Positions 56,308 through 64,000 are shown, counted from the stretch's first letter. The stretch: DNA of 64,000 nucleotides from Eubacteriales bacterium (GCA_030539395.1 JAUNSC010000015.1:1-64000); one strand, 5' to 3'. A program made the numbers and translations. The notes: generated by a model from the letters alone, not told the origin.

Positions 56308-57804
56308 TTATAAAGTCTGCCCGGTCGCATATGCCATAATCTTCTCCTCAGAAAACTCAGGTCGTTTTAATTCACCGGAAATTTTTCCCTCATGCATTAC
56401 CAAAATACGGTCGCATACTCCAATCAGTTCCTGCAACTCGGAAGAAATCATCAAAATTCCCATCCCTTTCTCTACCAGTTCATTCATTAATTCATAAATT
56501 TCAACCTTTGCCCCTACATCTATTCCCCTTGTCGGTTCATCGATAATCAAAACTCTGCAATCTGCACTGAGCCATTTACTGAGTACCACCTTTTGCTGAT
56601 TTCCTCCTGAAAGATTATTCACTATTGTCCACACATCAGGAGTTACGATTCTCAGTCTCTCCACATAATTTTCCGTGTCACGTATTTCAGTTCTTAAATT
56701 AAGCTTACCTAATTTTGAAAATTTATTTAAGCTTGCCAATGTAGTGTTTTTAATCAAATTCATAATCAAAACCAATCCCTGCCTTTTACGATCCTCTGGA
56801 ACAAGTCCGATTTTTTTTGAAATAGCATCTCTGGTGTTCTTTATATGTATTTCTTTTCCCTCAATTCTGATTTTTCCCGAATATATAGAATCCGCCCCAA
56901 ATATGGCTCTTGCCAGTTCGGTCCTTCCTGCTCCGACCAGTCCGGCCAGTCCCAGGATTTCCCCTTTATGAAGTACCAGATTTATATTATCCAACTTGTC
57001 GGCCGTACTCAGATTCTTTACTTCAAGCACAGGGGAACCTGTTACTGCACGAGACCGCGGATACATATCAGTAAGTTCTCTTCCAACCATCATCCGAATC
57101 ATATCACTTATTTCGATATCTTTTACCTGTGCATTCCCAACATAGCATCCGTCCCTTAAAAACGTAATACGGTCACATATTTCTTTGATTTCTATTAATC
57201 TGTGTGAAACGTAAATAACAGCTACATTATTTGCTTTTAATTCGCGGACCACCTGAAACAGATTATCAATCTCTATTTGCGTCAGCGGTGCGGTAGGCTC
57301 ATCCATGACAATAATTTTTGCATTCTGGGACAACGCTTTTGCTATCTCAACCATCTGCTGCTGTGCCACTTTTAGTCCTGAAACAGCTGTTCTCGGATCA
57401 ATATCAAGTCCTACTTTATTAAGGAGCTTTCTACTGTCCTCATAACATTTTTTCCAATCGATTAATCCATTTTTCTTAACAGGCTGACGCCCAAGAAATA
57501 TATTCTCTGCAATACTTAAATGAGGCAGATTATTGAATTCCTGATATATAACAGATATTCCCAATTCTTCTGCCAGCTGTGGTGTCATTTGATCTATTTT
57601 TTTTCCATTAACAACAATTTCACCTTCATCTTTTGAGTATGCACCGGAAAGTATCTTCAATAATGTTGATTTTCCGGCACCGTTTTCTCCCAAAAGTGCA
57701 TGGACCTCTCCACATCTTACTTCCAAATTAACTTTTGTAAGAGCTTTTACTCCCGGAAAGGATTTACTAATATTACGCATACATAAATAGCTGCTTTCGC
57801 TCAT
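56308..57804 (-). CDS. CUT2-type sugar ABC transporter ATPase with two nucleotide-binding domains
   Basis: This 498-residue RbsA-like protein has two ABC domains. The first has Walker A GENGAGKST and Walker B IIVMDEPTAPLT; the second has the usual degenerate Walker A (GLVGAGRTEL), signature LSGGNQQKVVLSKWL and LIIDEPTRGIDVGAK. ATG 57804 follows AAGGAG. It follows the activase gene, so the transporter and the radical enzyme are one transcription unit. Confidence 0.93.
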   Translation of the reverse strand: MSESSYLCMRNISKSFPGVKALTKVNLEVRCGEVHALLGENGAGKSTLLKILSGAYSKDEGEIVVNGKKIDQMTPQLAEELGISVIYQEFNNLPHLSIAENIFLGRQPVKKNGLIDWKKCYEDSRKLLNKVGLDIDPRTAVSGLKVAQQQMVEIAKALSQNAKIIVMDEPTAPLTQIEIDNLFQVVRELKANNVAVIYVSHRLIEIKEICDRITFLRDGCYVGNAQVKDIEISDMIRMMVGRELTDMYPRSRAVTGSPVLEVKNLSTADKLDNINLVLHKGEILGLAGLVGAGRTELARAIFGADSIYSGKIRIEGKEIHIKNTRDAISKKIGLVPEDRKRQGLVLIMNLIKNTTLASLNKFSKLGKLNLRTEIRDTENYVERLRIVTPDVWTIVNNLSGGNQQKVVLSKWLSADCRVLIIDEPTRGIDVGAKVEIYELMNELVEKGMGILMISSELQELIGVCDRILVMHEGKISGELKRPEFSEEKIMAYATGQTL

Positions 57805-57821
57805 ATTTATTCTCCTTGTCC

Positions 57822-58760
57822 TCAATATCTTGCTATCGTTAACCCGAAATCTTCCGCTCTCTTCTCTAATTGAACCATTAAATCCTTCGCAGGGGATTCC
57901 AGATCAGAAAGTTCATACTCTTTCCCTATGTTTCCATATTTTCCTCTGCCAAGCCTGTGATACGCGATTAGCTGATAATAATTAACTCCCGGCAGGTTTT
58001 CACGAATCCATTCGGCCATACTTCCAATCGTGTCTATATCATCATTAACTCCCGGTATGACAGGTGTCCTTATAACCGTCTCCAGTTCATGGCTTTTCTT
58101 ATATTCGGATACTTTTTTCATATTTTCCAGAATAATCCTGTTGCAGACACCAGTATATTTATCATGCTTTGCAGAATCCAATATCTTGAAATCCATGAAC
58201 AGAAAATCTAAATATGGGAGACACTGTTCCACAATCTCCCAGACGGCAAACAAACTGGTTTCCATAGCTGTGTGAATCCCCTTTTCCTTTGCCGATTTAA
58301 GCAGTTCGAGTAAAAAATCCGGCTGTGCCAGAGGTTCACCTCCGGTAACCGTAATTCCTCCCCCACTTTTTGCATATATTTCCTGATCCCTCATGACCTC
58401 ATCTAAAATTTCTGATACGGTTGTCTCTTTTCCCATAACCTTCAATGCTTCCGAATAGCATTCCCTTGTACATGCAAATCCTTTCTCAGTCCCAGAGTAA
58501 CATTTATTTCTGCACTTACCATAATCAATCGTTCTGCCGCTTTTATTCTGCCTTATAGCATCATGCGGACAATTTTTGATGCAGCTTAAGCAGCCAATAC
58601 ATTTATCAGCAAAAAATGCCAGTTCACTGCATTTTTCTTGAGATTCCGGGTTACTGCACCATTTACACGAAAGAGGACAGCCTTTAAAAAATACATTCGT
58701 TCTTATTCCGGGTCCGTCATGCAGACTCCATCTTTGTATGTCAAAAATTACGCCTTTCAA
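57822..58760 (-). CDS. Glycyl radical enzyme activase (radical SAM)
   Basis: This 312-residue enzyme uses S-adenosylmethionine and a [4Fe-4S] cluster to abstract hydrogen from the glycine of its GRE partner. The CxxxCxxC motif is C28, C32, C35 (GCPLSCKWC); an inserted ferredoxin-like domain follows (CIGCLSCIKNCPHDA and a second Cys-rich stretch CRNKCYSG...CTREC). GGITVTGGEPL is the SAM-binding motif. I chose TTG 58760 after AGAGGTG, giving the family-typical start KGVIFDIQRWSLHDGPGIRT; GTG 58769 is possible. The two extra cluster motifs resemble activases of non-PFL GREs. Confidence 0.93.
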   Translation of the reverse strand: MKGVIFDIQRWSLHDGPGIRTNVFFKGCPLSCKWCSNPESQEKCSELAFFADKCIGCLSCIKNCPHDAIRQNKSGRTIDYGKCRNKCYSGTEKGFACTRECYSEALKVMGKETTVSEILDEVMRDQEIYAKSGGGITVTGGEPLAQPDFLLELLKSAKEKGIHTAMETSLFAVWEIVEQCLPYLDFLFMDFKILDSAKHDKYTGVCNRIILENMKKVSEYKKSHELETVIRTPVIPGVNDDIDTIGSMAEWIRENLPGVNYYQLIAYHRLGRGKYGNIGKEYELSDLESPAKDLMVQLEKRAEDFGLTIARY

Positions 58761-58785
58761 ATCATGCACCTCTCATCTTATTATA

Positions 58786-58834
58786 CAAAAAATACCGGCG
58801 CTGCACCTTTCTAGTTTTGAGCAGCACCGGCATT
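58786..58834 (-). terminator. Terminator-like hairpin between GRE small subunit and activase
   Basis: AATACCGGCGCTGC (58791-58804) pairs with GCAGCACCGGCATT (58821-58834) with two G-T pairs, a 14-base stem, followed on the minus strand by six T. It lies just after the small subunit stop codon and before the activase gene, so most transcripts may end here. Confidence 0.8.
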
Positions 58835-58846
58835 GTAACTCATTCA

Positions 58847-59092
58847 TTAAATTCTTTCTTCAGTTCTTTCGATAATATCCTGCTGCACTTTTTTTTCAAG
58901 ATTTACAAAATATGCAGAGTATCCAGCCACACGCACAATAAGATTCTGATATTTGGCTGGATCATTTTGAGCTCTCAGCAATGTCTCACGGCTCACGACA
59001 TTAAACTGCATCTGCATACCGCCTAAAGAAAAATAGTAATCAATCAGATTTATCAGCCGGTTAAGCCCAACGCTTTGGATAGTCTGATCCAT
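58847..59092 (-). CDS. Stand-alone glycyl radical domain (GRE small subunit)
   Basis: This 81-residue protein is the C-terminal radical domain of a glycyl radical enzyme encoded as a separate gene. It carries FSLGGMQMQFNVVS (21-34) and the radical motif RVAGYSAYF with Gly57, ending VQQDIIERTEERI. It starts at ATG 59092, seven bases after a strong AGGAGG site, in the 48-base spacer after the large subunit. The large protein lacks this domain, so this looks like an obligate subunit rather than a YfiD/GrcA-type spare part. It happens to be in the same frame as the large gene, with TAG and TAA stops between. Confidence 0.9.
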   Translation of the reverse strand: MDQTIQSVGLNRLINLIDYYFSLGGMQMQFNVVSRETLLRAQNDPAKYQNLIVRVAGYSAYFVNLEKKVQQDIIERTEERI

Positions 59093-59140
59093 AATAATTC
59101 CTCCTGTTTTACATAAGTAATTCATCGATTCACATTACCG

Positions 59141-61408
59141 CTAATCGCGCAAATCCTGAGGCAGCAATTTCATATTATACAATGATCCTTCTGAAAGGAT
59201 TAAGTTATTGCATCTTGCTACAGATCTCACTGCAGCCGTCGGTCCTTTTCCATCGGTTCCTCTCATAGGAGACTGCCCATCCGATAATGGCATTCCATTT
59301 GTTCTTCCGTCAGGAAGTGAACCTGTCAATAAGCCAAATGGCGTATTTGAAGAAACGGTTGTTGTGGACGCCTGAAAGATACCGCCAATAGGCCCTCTTC
59401 CATTTCTCGTGTTTTCATACCGGGGTAATTCTTCACATACACTTTCCAGTACTCGACGAACCAACATATCCACTTCCTCAATATCATTTCCATATTTTGG
59501 TACATGCAGGCAAATCTGCTGTATCTGCGGTCCGGTAGGAGATGTATTCATATCTTTAAAATCAGTACTCAGTGCATGCATAAGCTGTGCTCCTGTAAGT
59601 ATCTTATCATCAAAAACCAGTTTCTTCACTGCATAGAGACTATTGCCTGTATTTGCTGTGCCAATCGTTTCGTTACCGGTAAAGTCATATTTTGCTCCGC
59701 CTTTGAAGATTGATTTTCCTCTCTCCAGCGTTGTTTGTGTACATCCAAGAACAGAAAACAACGGTTCTTCCATGTATTCTTCCCAAAGATAATCTGTTGT
59801 GTTATCCATGATGGCATGAATCTTTGCATAATACTTCATCTGATCAATAAATGCATCCCAAACCTCATCAAAATTTTCAAATGTTGATAAATCTTTATCA
59901 TTGCAGTTCTTGTGAAGTGTTATACCGCTCCTTGGATCTTTCCCATTGTATAGTGAAACTTCCAGAATTTTTGCCAGACAAAACCACGCTGCACCGGTTC
60001 TTCCACCGCGCAGACCGGCAACACCGGGCTCTGCACAGCCAACAATGCAGTAGTCAGAAGCATCTTTCCTGCTATAACCACGATTCATCATTGCCGGAAT
60101 ATACAAATCGTCATTTGCAATTGCCGGGAATCCTGTTCCAAGCCGAATTGTTTCTGCAATTTTCAGTTTAAATGCTTTCGGTGTATTCTTATGCCATCTG
60201 ACATAATGTGACGGCTGCAGTGTTCGGGCATTTGCAATACAGTCCATTATAATGTAGGACAGCTCATTCGTTGCATCCTCACCAGTCTTAGAATCAATCC
60301 CTCCCGTTGTAAGATTCTGGAAAATCGGCTTTCCTCTAAAATATGCCGTATCATCCCATGAACGCATTCTCTCAACAGTGGAAAGCAGAACAAAAAAGTT
60401 TTCAATCAGCTCCTCCGCCGATTCATCAGTTAAAATGCCCTCTTCCTTATCTTTACGATAAAACGGAATCATAACCTGATCAAATCTTCCCGGACTAATC
60501 CCCTGGCCATTATCCTCAATCTGGAGCCCAAACTGGACAAAAGTCATAAATTGCAAAGCTTCATAGAATGACTCCGCCGGATTCTCCGGCACTTTTCCGC
60601 AGACTTGTGCCAATTTTGCGAGTTCTTTTTTTCTATTTAAATCTGTTTCTGTTTCCGCCATGCTTTCTGCAAGTTTCTGATATCTGTGAGCATAATCAAT
60701 CATTGCCTCACAAACAATTTTTGCAGCCTGATAAAATCGGTTTTTATTAATCCCTTCAACTGTCCACAATTCCAGTTTTGACAACTCCTCATCGCAGATT
60801 CTGATGATTTCTTTTAATCCATTTGTAAAAAGCCATGTCCAGGGAGGCGTTAAATGCCCGCTTCCGCCATGCATAAAATTCACTATATTTACCGCTCCGA
60901 TATCATCCTGAGCCAAAACAGCTTCCTGAGGAAGATTTGCATAAAGCCGGTCTTTATGGGTATTTCCCTTCCAATAATCAATTATCTTTTTTAGCTCAGG
61001 CACATCAGCGCGATTATATTCAATCTTATCTGCCGGTCTCTCATCCGGAAAATAGGGTTTTCCGTGAATAAATTCTTCTTCGAGAAAATCAACTGCATAT
61101 TCAGGAAAAAGTGGAGCATAGTTTGGTTTGCTTGCCTGATTTCCTGCCAGTAAACTTCCTGGCAGGATATAAATTGACATCTTGTTTAAAATATTTTTCA
61201 AAGATAATGCACGTAACATTATAGGTGGTATAGACTGATTATTTTGATATACCTCAGTAATAATCCGTCCTCTTTCCATGCACATTCCAACCTTGGAAGC
61301 TCCCACATAATCATATAACTTCTCTATTCTCTCTGATCTCTTTGGTGCCTGATGAATCTGAAAATGAAATGGTTCCCGCTCCAATTCCTTTTTTTCATCC
61401 CTGTGCAT
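59141..61408 (-). CDS. Glycyl radical enzyme large subunit lacking the radical domain (PFL2/dehydratase-like)
   Basis: This 755-residue protein has the barrel part of a GRE: C458 and E460 in IVGCAEPG, the Cys-x-Glu arrangement of eliminating GREs (glycerol/diol dehydratase, choline lyase type), rather than the Cys-Cys of pyruvate formate-lyase. It ends LYNMKLLPQDLRD with a TAG codon, exactly where a fused enzyme would go on into the radical domain. With the 81-residue partner the total is 836 residues, the normal GRE length. ATG 61408 follows GGAGG by five bases. Substrate unknown; location with a sugar-type importer suggests a polyol or similar compound. Confidence 0.9.
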   Translation of the reverse strand: MHRDEKKELEREPFHFQIHQAPKRSERIEKLYDYVGASKVGMCMERGRIITEVYQNNQSIPPIMLRALSLKNILNKMSIYILPGSLLAGNQASKPNYAPLFPEYAVDFLEEEFIHGKPYFPDERPADKIEYNRADVPELKKIIDYWKGNTHKDRLYANLPQEAVLAQDDIGAVNIVNFMHGGSGHLTPPWTWLFTNGLKEIIRICDEELSKLELWTVEGINKNRFYQAAKIVCEAMIDYAHRYQKLAESMAETETDLNRKKELAKLAQVCGKVPENPAESFYEALQFMTFVQFGLQIEDNGQGISPGRFDQVMIPFYRKDKEEGILTDESAEELIENFFVLLSTVERMRSWDDTAYFRGKPIFQNLTTGGIDSKTGEDATNELSYIIMDCIANARTLQPSHYVRWHKNTPKAFKLKIAETIRLGTGFPAIANDDLYIPAMMNRGYSRKDASDYCIVGCAEPGVAGLRGGRTGAAWFCLAKILEVSLYNGKDPRSGITLHKNCNDKDLSTFENFDEVWDAFIDQMKYYAKIHAIMDNTTDYLWEEYMEEPLFSVLGCTQTTLERGKSIFKGGAKYDFTGNETIGTANTGNSLYAVKKLVFDDKILTGAQLMHALSTDFKDMNTSPTGPQIQQICLHVPKYGNDIEEVDMLVRRVLESVCEELPRYENTRNGRGPIGGIFQASTTTVSSNTPFGLLTGSLPDGRTNGMPLSDGQSPMRGTDGKGPTAAVRSVARCNNLILSEGSLYNMKLLPQDLRD

Positions 61409-61418
61409 TTCATCCTCC

Positions 61419-62462
61419 TTACCAGCCCGCATATTCCGGCTCATTGCAATTGGTACTGTCAACTTTATAACATGTAGGGCGGACCCATGTAAAACCATCA
61501 TCTGTTTCTGTAACTTCAATCGGAGTTCCTTTATACTCAATATTACTGTAATCCACTTCTTCTCCTTTAGCCAGCTTATATGCAATCTCTACGGCAACTG
61601 CCTGCTCATCCGGCATGAACATTACTTCATAGTTAATCTTGCCCTCTCTTACAGCATCCAGAGCTTCTTTTTCTCCGTCCACACTGATAACTGTAAATTC
61701 ACCTAATCGTCCTGCTGCTTCAATTGCCTGAAGTCCTCCAAGAGCCATCTCATCATTCATATAATAAATCACATCGAAGTCGCCTTTGTCAGGATATCTC
61801 TGCAAAATTGTTTCAGTAACTTCCATTCCTTTGGTTCTGTCAAAATCGCCGTCCACTTTGTAAATAACCTCTACCCCCGGTTCTTCTTCCAGTTTAGAGT
61901 AATATGCACCGCCTCTGTCAATTGTCGAACCTGATCCCGCAGTTCCTTCAACAACAACTACTTTTCCTTCCGCCTTTCCTGCACCACCAAGAGCCTCGAT
62001 TGTCTGTTCTGCTCCCTGAGCACCTGACAAAACCATATCCCAGGTTACATAGCAGTCCCAGGTTACATCCTGTCCCTGCTTCAAAAGTCTCCTGTCTACT
62101 ACAATAAACGGAATTCCTGCATCATTTATTTTCTTAACCGACGGAAGCATCGGATCAGAAACCGCGGCAGTCAATATAATCGCGTCCATGTCCTGTGCAA
62201 TAAAATTATCAATCTGAGATGCCTGTGTAGTGGCGTCATTTTTTCCATCCGCAAAAATCAGTTCACAATTCTCAAGGCCGTCCGCAACTTCTTCGGCGCC
62301 CTGCATCAGCAACTGATAAACCGGATGATCAAAATAGGCCATTGCCCATCCGATAGTAACTTTTTCATCAGCACTTTCTGCCATTACTCCAGAGCATCCT
62401 GTTCCTAATACCAGTACGCTTGCCACCATGCTAACCATTATTTTTGTTATTCGTCGTTTCAT
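61419..62462 (-). CDS. CUT2-type substrate-binding lipoprotein
   Basis: This 347-residue extracellular binding protein has a lipobox (VLGTGC, C23) and a Peripla_BP_4 two-lobe fold: GWAMAYFDHPVYQLLMQGA, DAIILTAAVSDPMLP, IPFIVVDRR and the hinge-region motif YYMNDEMALGGLQAIEAAG. It should capture a sugar-like ligand for the transporter encoded downstream. It is the first gene of the locus and ends 10 bases before the GRE start, so uptake and enzyme are made together. Confidence 0.92.
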   Translation of the reverse strand: MKRRITKIMVSMVASVLVLGTGCSGVMAESADEKVTIGWAMAYFDHPVYQLLMQGAEEVADGLENCELIFADGKNDATTQASQIDNFIAQDMDAIILTAAVSDPMLPSVKKINDAGIPFIVVDRRLLKQGQDVTWDCYVTWDMVLSGAQGAEQTIEALGGAGKAEGKVVVVEGTAGSGSTIDRGGAYYSKLEEEPGVEVIYKVDGDFDRTKGMEVTETILQRYPDKGDFDVIYYMNDEMALGGLQAIEAAGRLGEFTVISVDGEKEALDAVREGKINYEVMFMPDEQAVAVEIAYKLAKGEEVDYSNIEYKGTPIEVTETDDGFTWVRPTCYKVDSTNCNEPEYAGW

Positions 62463-62476
62463 AAAAAACCTCCTTT

Positions 62477-62507
62477 TTTAGATAATTTACCCCATATTTC
62501 ATCTAAA
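62477..62507 (-). promoter_or_regulatory. Inverted repeat next to the binding-protein ribosome binding site
   Basis: TTTAGAT (62477-62483) and ATCTAAA (62501-62507) are perfect inverted arms separated by 17 bases, directly upstream of the AGGAGG site of the first gene of the GRE locus. It could be a regulator site or a leader hairpin affecting translation. Confidence 0.45.
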
Positions 62508-62551
62508 GAAATTGTGCACCATCTCTCCAGACGCTTTATTGTTGTAATATA

Positions 62552-62580
62552 ATTTTAGCAAAACCAATTTGTCGCGTAAA
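62552..62580 (-). promoter_or_regulatory. Predicted promoter of the GRE locus
   Basis: Minus-strand TTTACG (62575-62580), 17 bases, TAAAAT (62552-62557). The match is modest, as expected for an activator-dependent promoter. The 380 bases between the binding protein and the tRNA hold only this, the leader repeat and the tRNA terminator; I see no gene. Confidence 0.45.
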
Positions 62581-62689
62581 TTCACTTTTTTGCTTAAAGT
62601 TTTATAATAATTTGTCCTCATTAGAACATATAACTATCGACAACCTGCCGGAACGTAACAGAAAAATACACCATAAAGATTTCAACTGC

Positions 62690-62718
62690 AAAAAAAGCGG
62701 TATCATTTGTGATACCGC
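62690..62718 (-). terminator. Terminator after tRNA-Leu
   Basis: GCGGTATCA (62697-62705) with TGATACCGC (62710-62718), a perfect nine-base stem with a four-base loop, followed on the minus strand by seven T. It lies about 125 bases downstream of the tRNA. Confidence 0.85.
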
Positions 62719-62843
62719 CGTCTCCGCTCAAAAACTATAAAAATCTGTACTCCAGACTGGAACCAGATTTGGATTTATCATTATCTACTATGCAAAACAG
62801 CGCGAAAACAGACACTTATTGTATTCTGCTTCACGCTGTATAC

Positions 62844-62926
62844 TGCCGGCAGTGGGACTTGAACCCACACGTGGTTGCCCACAACAGATTTTGAGTCTGC
62901 CTCGTCTGCCATTCCGACATGCCGGC
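62844..62926 (-). tRNA. tRNA-Leu (anticodon CAA)
   Basis: The 83-base sequence folds with acceptor arms GCCGGCA and TGCCGGC plus an A discriminator, an anticodon loop CTCAAAA (anticodon CAA), the long variable arm of a leucine tRNA (TTGTGGGCAACCAC region) and the T arm GTGGGTTCAAGTCCCAC. No CCA is encoded. It reads UUG codons. Confidence 0.93.
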
Positions 62927-62933
62927 ACATTTA

Positions 62934-62973
62934 TTAGAATATTTTCCGATTTACCAACCGGAAAATATTCTAA
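62934..62973. terminator. Perfect 15-base hairpin between the sulfhydrylase gene and tRNA-Leu
   Basis: TTAGAATATTTTCCG (62934-62948) pairs with CGGAAAATATTCTAA (62959-62973) around a ten-base loop. It sits 50 bases after the sulfhydrylase stop and 8 bases upstream of the tRNA. There is no long T run, so it may be a weak terminator or a tRNA leader-processing structure. Confidence 0.65.
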
Positions 62974-62995
62974 CACATAGTGTTCTGTTTTGCAA
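62967..62995 (-). promoter_or_regulatory. Possible promoter of tRNA-Leu
   Basis: Minus-strand TTGCAA (62990-62995), 17 bases, TAGAAT (62967-62972). The -10 box lies in one arm of the hairpin at 62934-62973. Confidence 0.45.
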
Positions 62996-63022
62996 GCATT
63001 TTTTACTAATATTCGCTGAAAA

Positions 63023-64000
63023 CTATGCCTTATCAAGAGCCTGAGCCAAATCTTCCAGCAAATCTTCTACATTTTCAATTCCCACAGAATAGCGGATCAG
63101 TCCTGCCGACACTCCTGCTTCCTTTAACTGCTGGTCATTCATCTGGCGATGAGTATGACTTGCAGGATGGAGCACTCCGGTCCTCGCATCAGCAACATGT
63201 GTAACAATTGCAGCCAGCTTAAGACTGTCCATAAAGCGCACAGCCGCCTCTCTTCCGCCTTTTAACTCAAAAGATATTACACCGCAGGTTCTTCCTTCCG
63301 TCATATATTTCTGTGCCAGCGGATAGTATTTGTCTGTGGGAAGACCGGCATAATTTACATGACTCACTTTCTCATGCCGGTTAAGATATTCTGCAATCCG
63401 TCCCGCATTGTAACAGTGTCGCTCTACTCTAAGTGCCAGTGACTCCAGACCGACATTCAAAAGGAAACAATTCAGAGGTGAGGGAACAGCGCCGAGATCG
63501 CGCATCAGTTGAACCGTTGCTTTAGTAATATATGCCTTCTTTCCAAATTTCTTTGTATATATGATCCCATGATAGGATTCATCCGGCTGCGTCAGCCCAT
63601 GATATTTGTCACCGCACGCCTCCCATTCAAAATTACCGCTGTCGACAATTGCTCCGCCTATCTGCATGGCATGTCCATCCATATATTTCGTAGTAGAATG
63701 TACTACAATATCTGCTCCCCACGCAAAAGGACGGCAATTAATCGGAGTTGCAAAGGTGTTGTCCACGATCAGCGGAACCTGATGAGCATGAGCAATCTTT
63801 GCAAATTTCTCAATGTCCAGCACTACAAGAGCAGGATTTGCGATTGTCTCTGCAAACATAACCTTAGTGTTAGATTTAAAAGCCGCAGCTATTGTTTCTT
63901 CATCCGCATCTGCATCCACAAAAGTACAGTCTATACCAAATTTTTTAAGCGTCACTCCAAAAAGATTATATGTCCCGCCATAAATTGTTGAAGCTGCAAC
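63023..64000 (-). CDS. O-acetylhomoserine sulfhydrylase-type Cys/Met metabolism PLP enzyme (N-terminus outside window)
   Basis: The C-terminal ~325 residues of a PLP enzyme of the cystathionine gamma-synthase family are visible; the frame stays open through the right edge (VAASTIYGGTYNLFG). The PLP lysine is in HSTTKYMDGH. The sequence (CRPFAWGADIVVHSTTKYMD; HPASHTHRQMNDQQL; IRYSVGIENVEDLLEDL) is closest to O-acetylhomoserine aminocarboxypropyltransferase (MetY), which makes homocysteine from O-acetylhomoserine and sulfide. No terminator with a good T run follows. Confidence 0.88.
   Translation of the reverse strand, partial: VAASTIYGGTYNLFGVTLKKFGIDCTFVDADADEETIAAAFKSNTKVMFAETIANPALVVLDIEKFAKIAHAHQVPLIVDNTFATPINCRPFAWGADIVVHSTTKYMDGHAMQIGGAIVDSGNFEWEACGDKYHGLTQPDESYHGIIYTKKFGKKAYITKATVQLMRDLGAVPSPLNCFLLNVGLESLALRVERHCYNAGRIAEYLNRHEKVSHVNYAGLPTDKYYPLAQKYMTEGRTCGVISFELKGGREAAVRFMDSLKLAAIVTHVADARTGVLHPASHTHRQMNDQQLKEAGVSAGLIRYSVGIENVEDLLEDLAQALDKA

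Noticed and set aside
58847-59092. YfiD/GrcA-type spare part for pyruvate formate-lyase
   Set aside because: The adjacent large protein has no radical domain of its own, the small gene directly follows it and is shorter than YfiD; a spare part would accompany a complete enzyme. It stays a possible evolutionary source.
59141-59143. TAG at the end of the large GRE subunit read as pyrrolysine or by read-through
   Set aside because: A TAA codon follows two codons later in the same frame, and the small subunit has its own strong ribosome site.

Overview
The window looks like a chromosomal segment of an acetogenic, low-GC Gram-positive member of the Clostridia, most likely a Lachnospiraceae species of the Blautia type. 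This is an inference from gene content and neighbourhoods, not from a search. Three things point there: an almost complete carbonyl-branch Wood-Ljungdahl operon with the start of formate-tetrahydrofolate ligase; a pta-ackA acetate module; and Firmicute-style housekeeping blocks (ylxM-ffh-rpsP-khpA, rimM-trmD-rplS, yceD-rpmF, plsX-acpP-rnc-smc-ftsY). Most genes lie on the minus strand and read right to left; only prs and tmcAL are on the plus strand.

Layout. 1-12,660: CODH/acetyl-CoA synthase operon, transcribed leftward from a promoter at 12,632-12,660 in the order His-rich metal protein, cooT, cooC, acsA, cooC paralogue, acsB, a 306-base hairpin-rich gap, acsD, acsC, acsE, acsV, a DUF3786-like gene, fhs (cut by the window edge). 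12,689-15,753: a three-gene ABC importer of unknown substrate. 15,788-18,863: der-plsY-gpsA. 18,905-20,163: prs. 20,153-28,775: pgeF, yraN, rnhB, two signal peptidases flanking rbgA, rplS, an Ala/Glu-rich unknown, trmD, rimM, khpA, rpsP, ffh, ylxM. 28,760-37,502: ilvA, ftsY, smc, rnc, acpP, plsX, rpmF, yceD. 37,534-43,167: AzgA-type purine permease, ackA, pta, an aldehyde dehydrogenase and an internally deleted alcohol dehydrogenase. 43,187-51,170: tmcAL, DUF711/ACT pair separated by a 66-base tandem repeat and a large hairpin, MBL hydrolase, coaE, polA, a putative anti-sigma-like protein.

51,320-62,580 is the most unusual part: one leftward locus with a CUT2-type sugar-binding lipoprotein, a glycyl radical enzyme (GRE) whose radical domain is a separate gene with its own ribosome binding site, the radical-SAM activase, a two-domain ABC ATPase, two permeases, and a YesN/YesM-type two-component system whose kinase is broken by one base in a homopolymer. 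The large GRE protein carries the thiyl Cys-x-Glu motif (C458/E460), and the 81-residue partner carries the radical Gly57. A terminator-like hairpin between the small GRE subunit and the activase could keep enzyme above activase. The substrate is not predictable from this sequence alone. The window ends with tRNA-Leu(CAA) and a partial O-acetylhomoserine sulfhydrylase-type gene.

How the genes fit together: the acs operon makes acetyl-CoA from CO2-derived methyl and carbonyl groups, with CooC/CooT/His-rich proteins handling nickel and AcsV reactivating the corrinoid protein. Pta-AckA turns acetyl-CoA into acetate and ATP. TmcAL uses acetate and ATP to modify tRNA-Met. The GRE locus looks like an inducible module for taking up and cleaving or dehydrating a small polar substrate.
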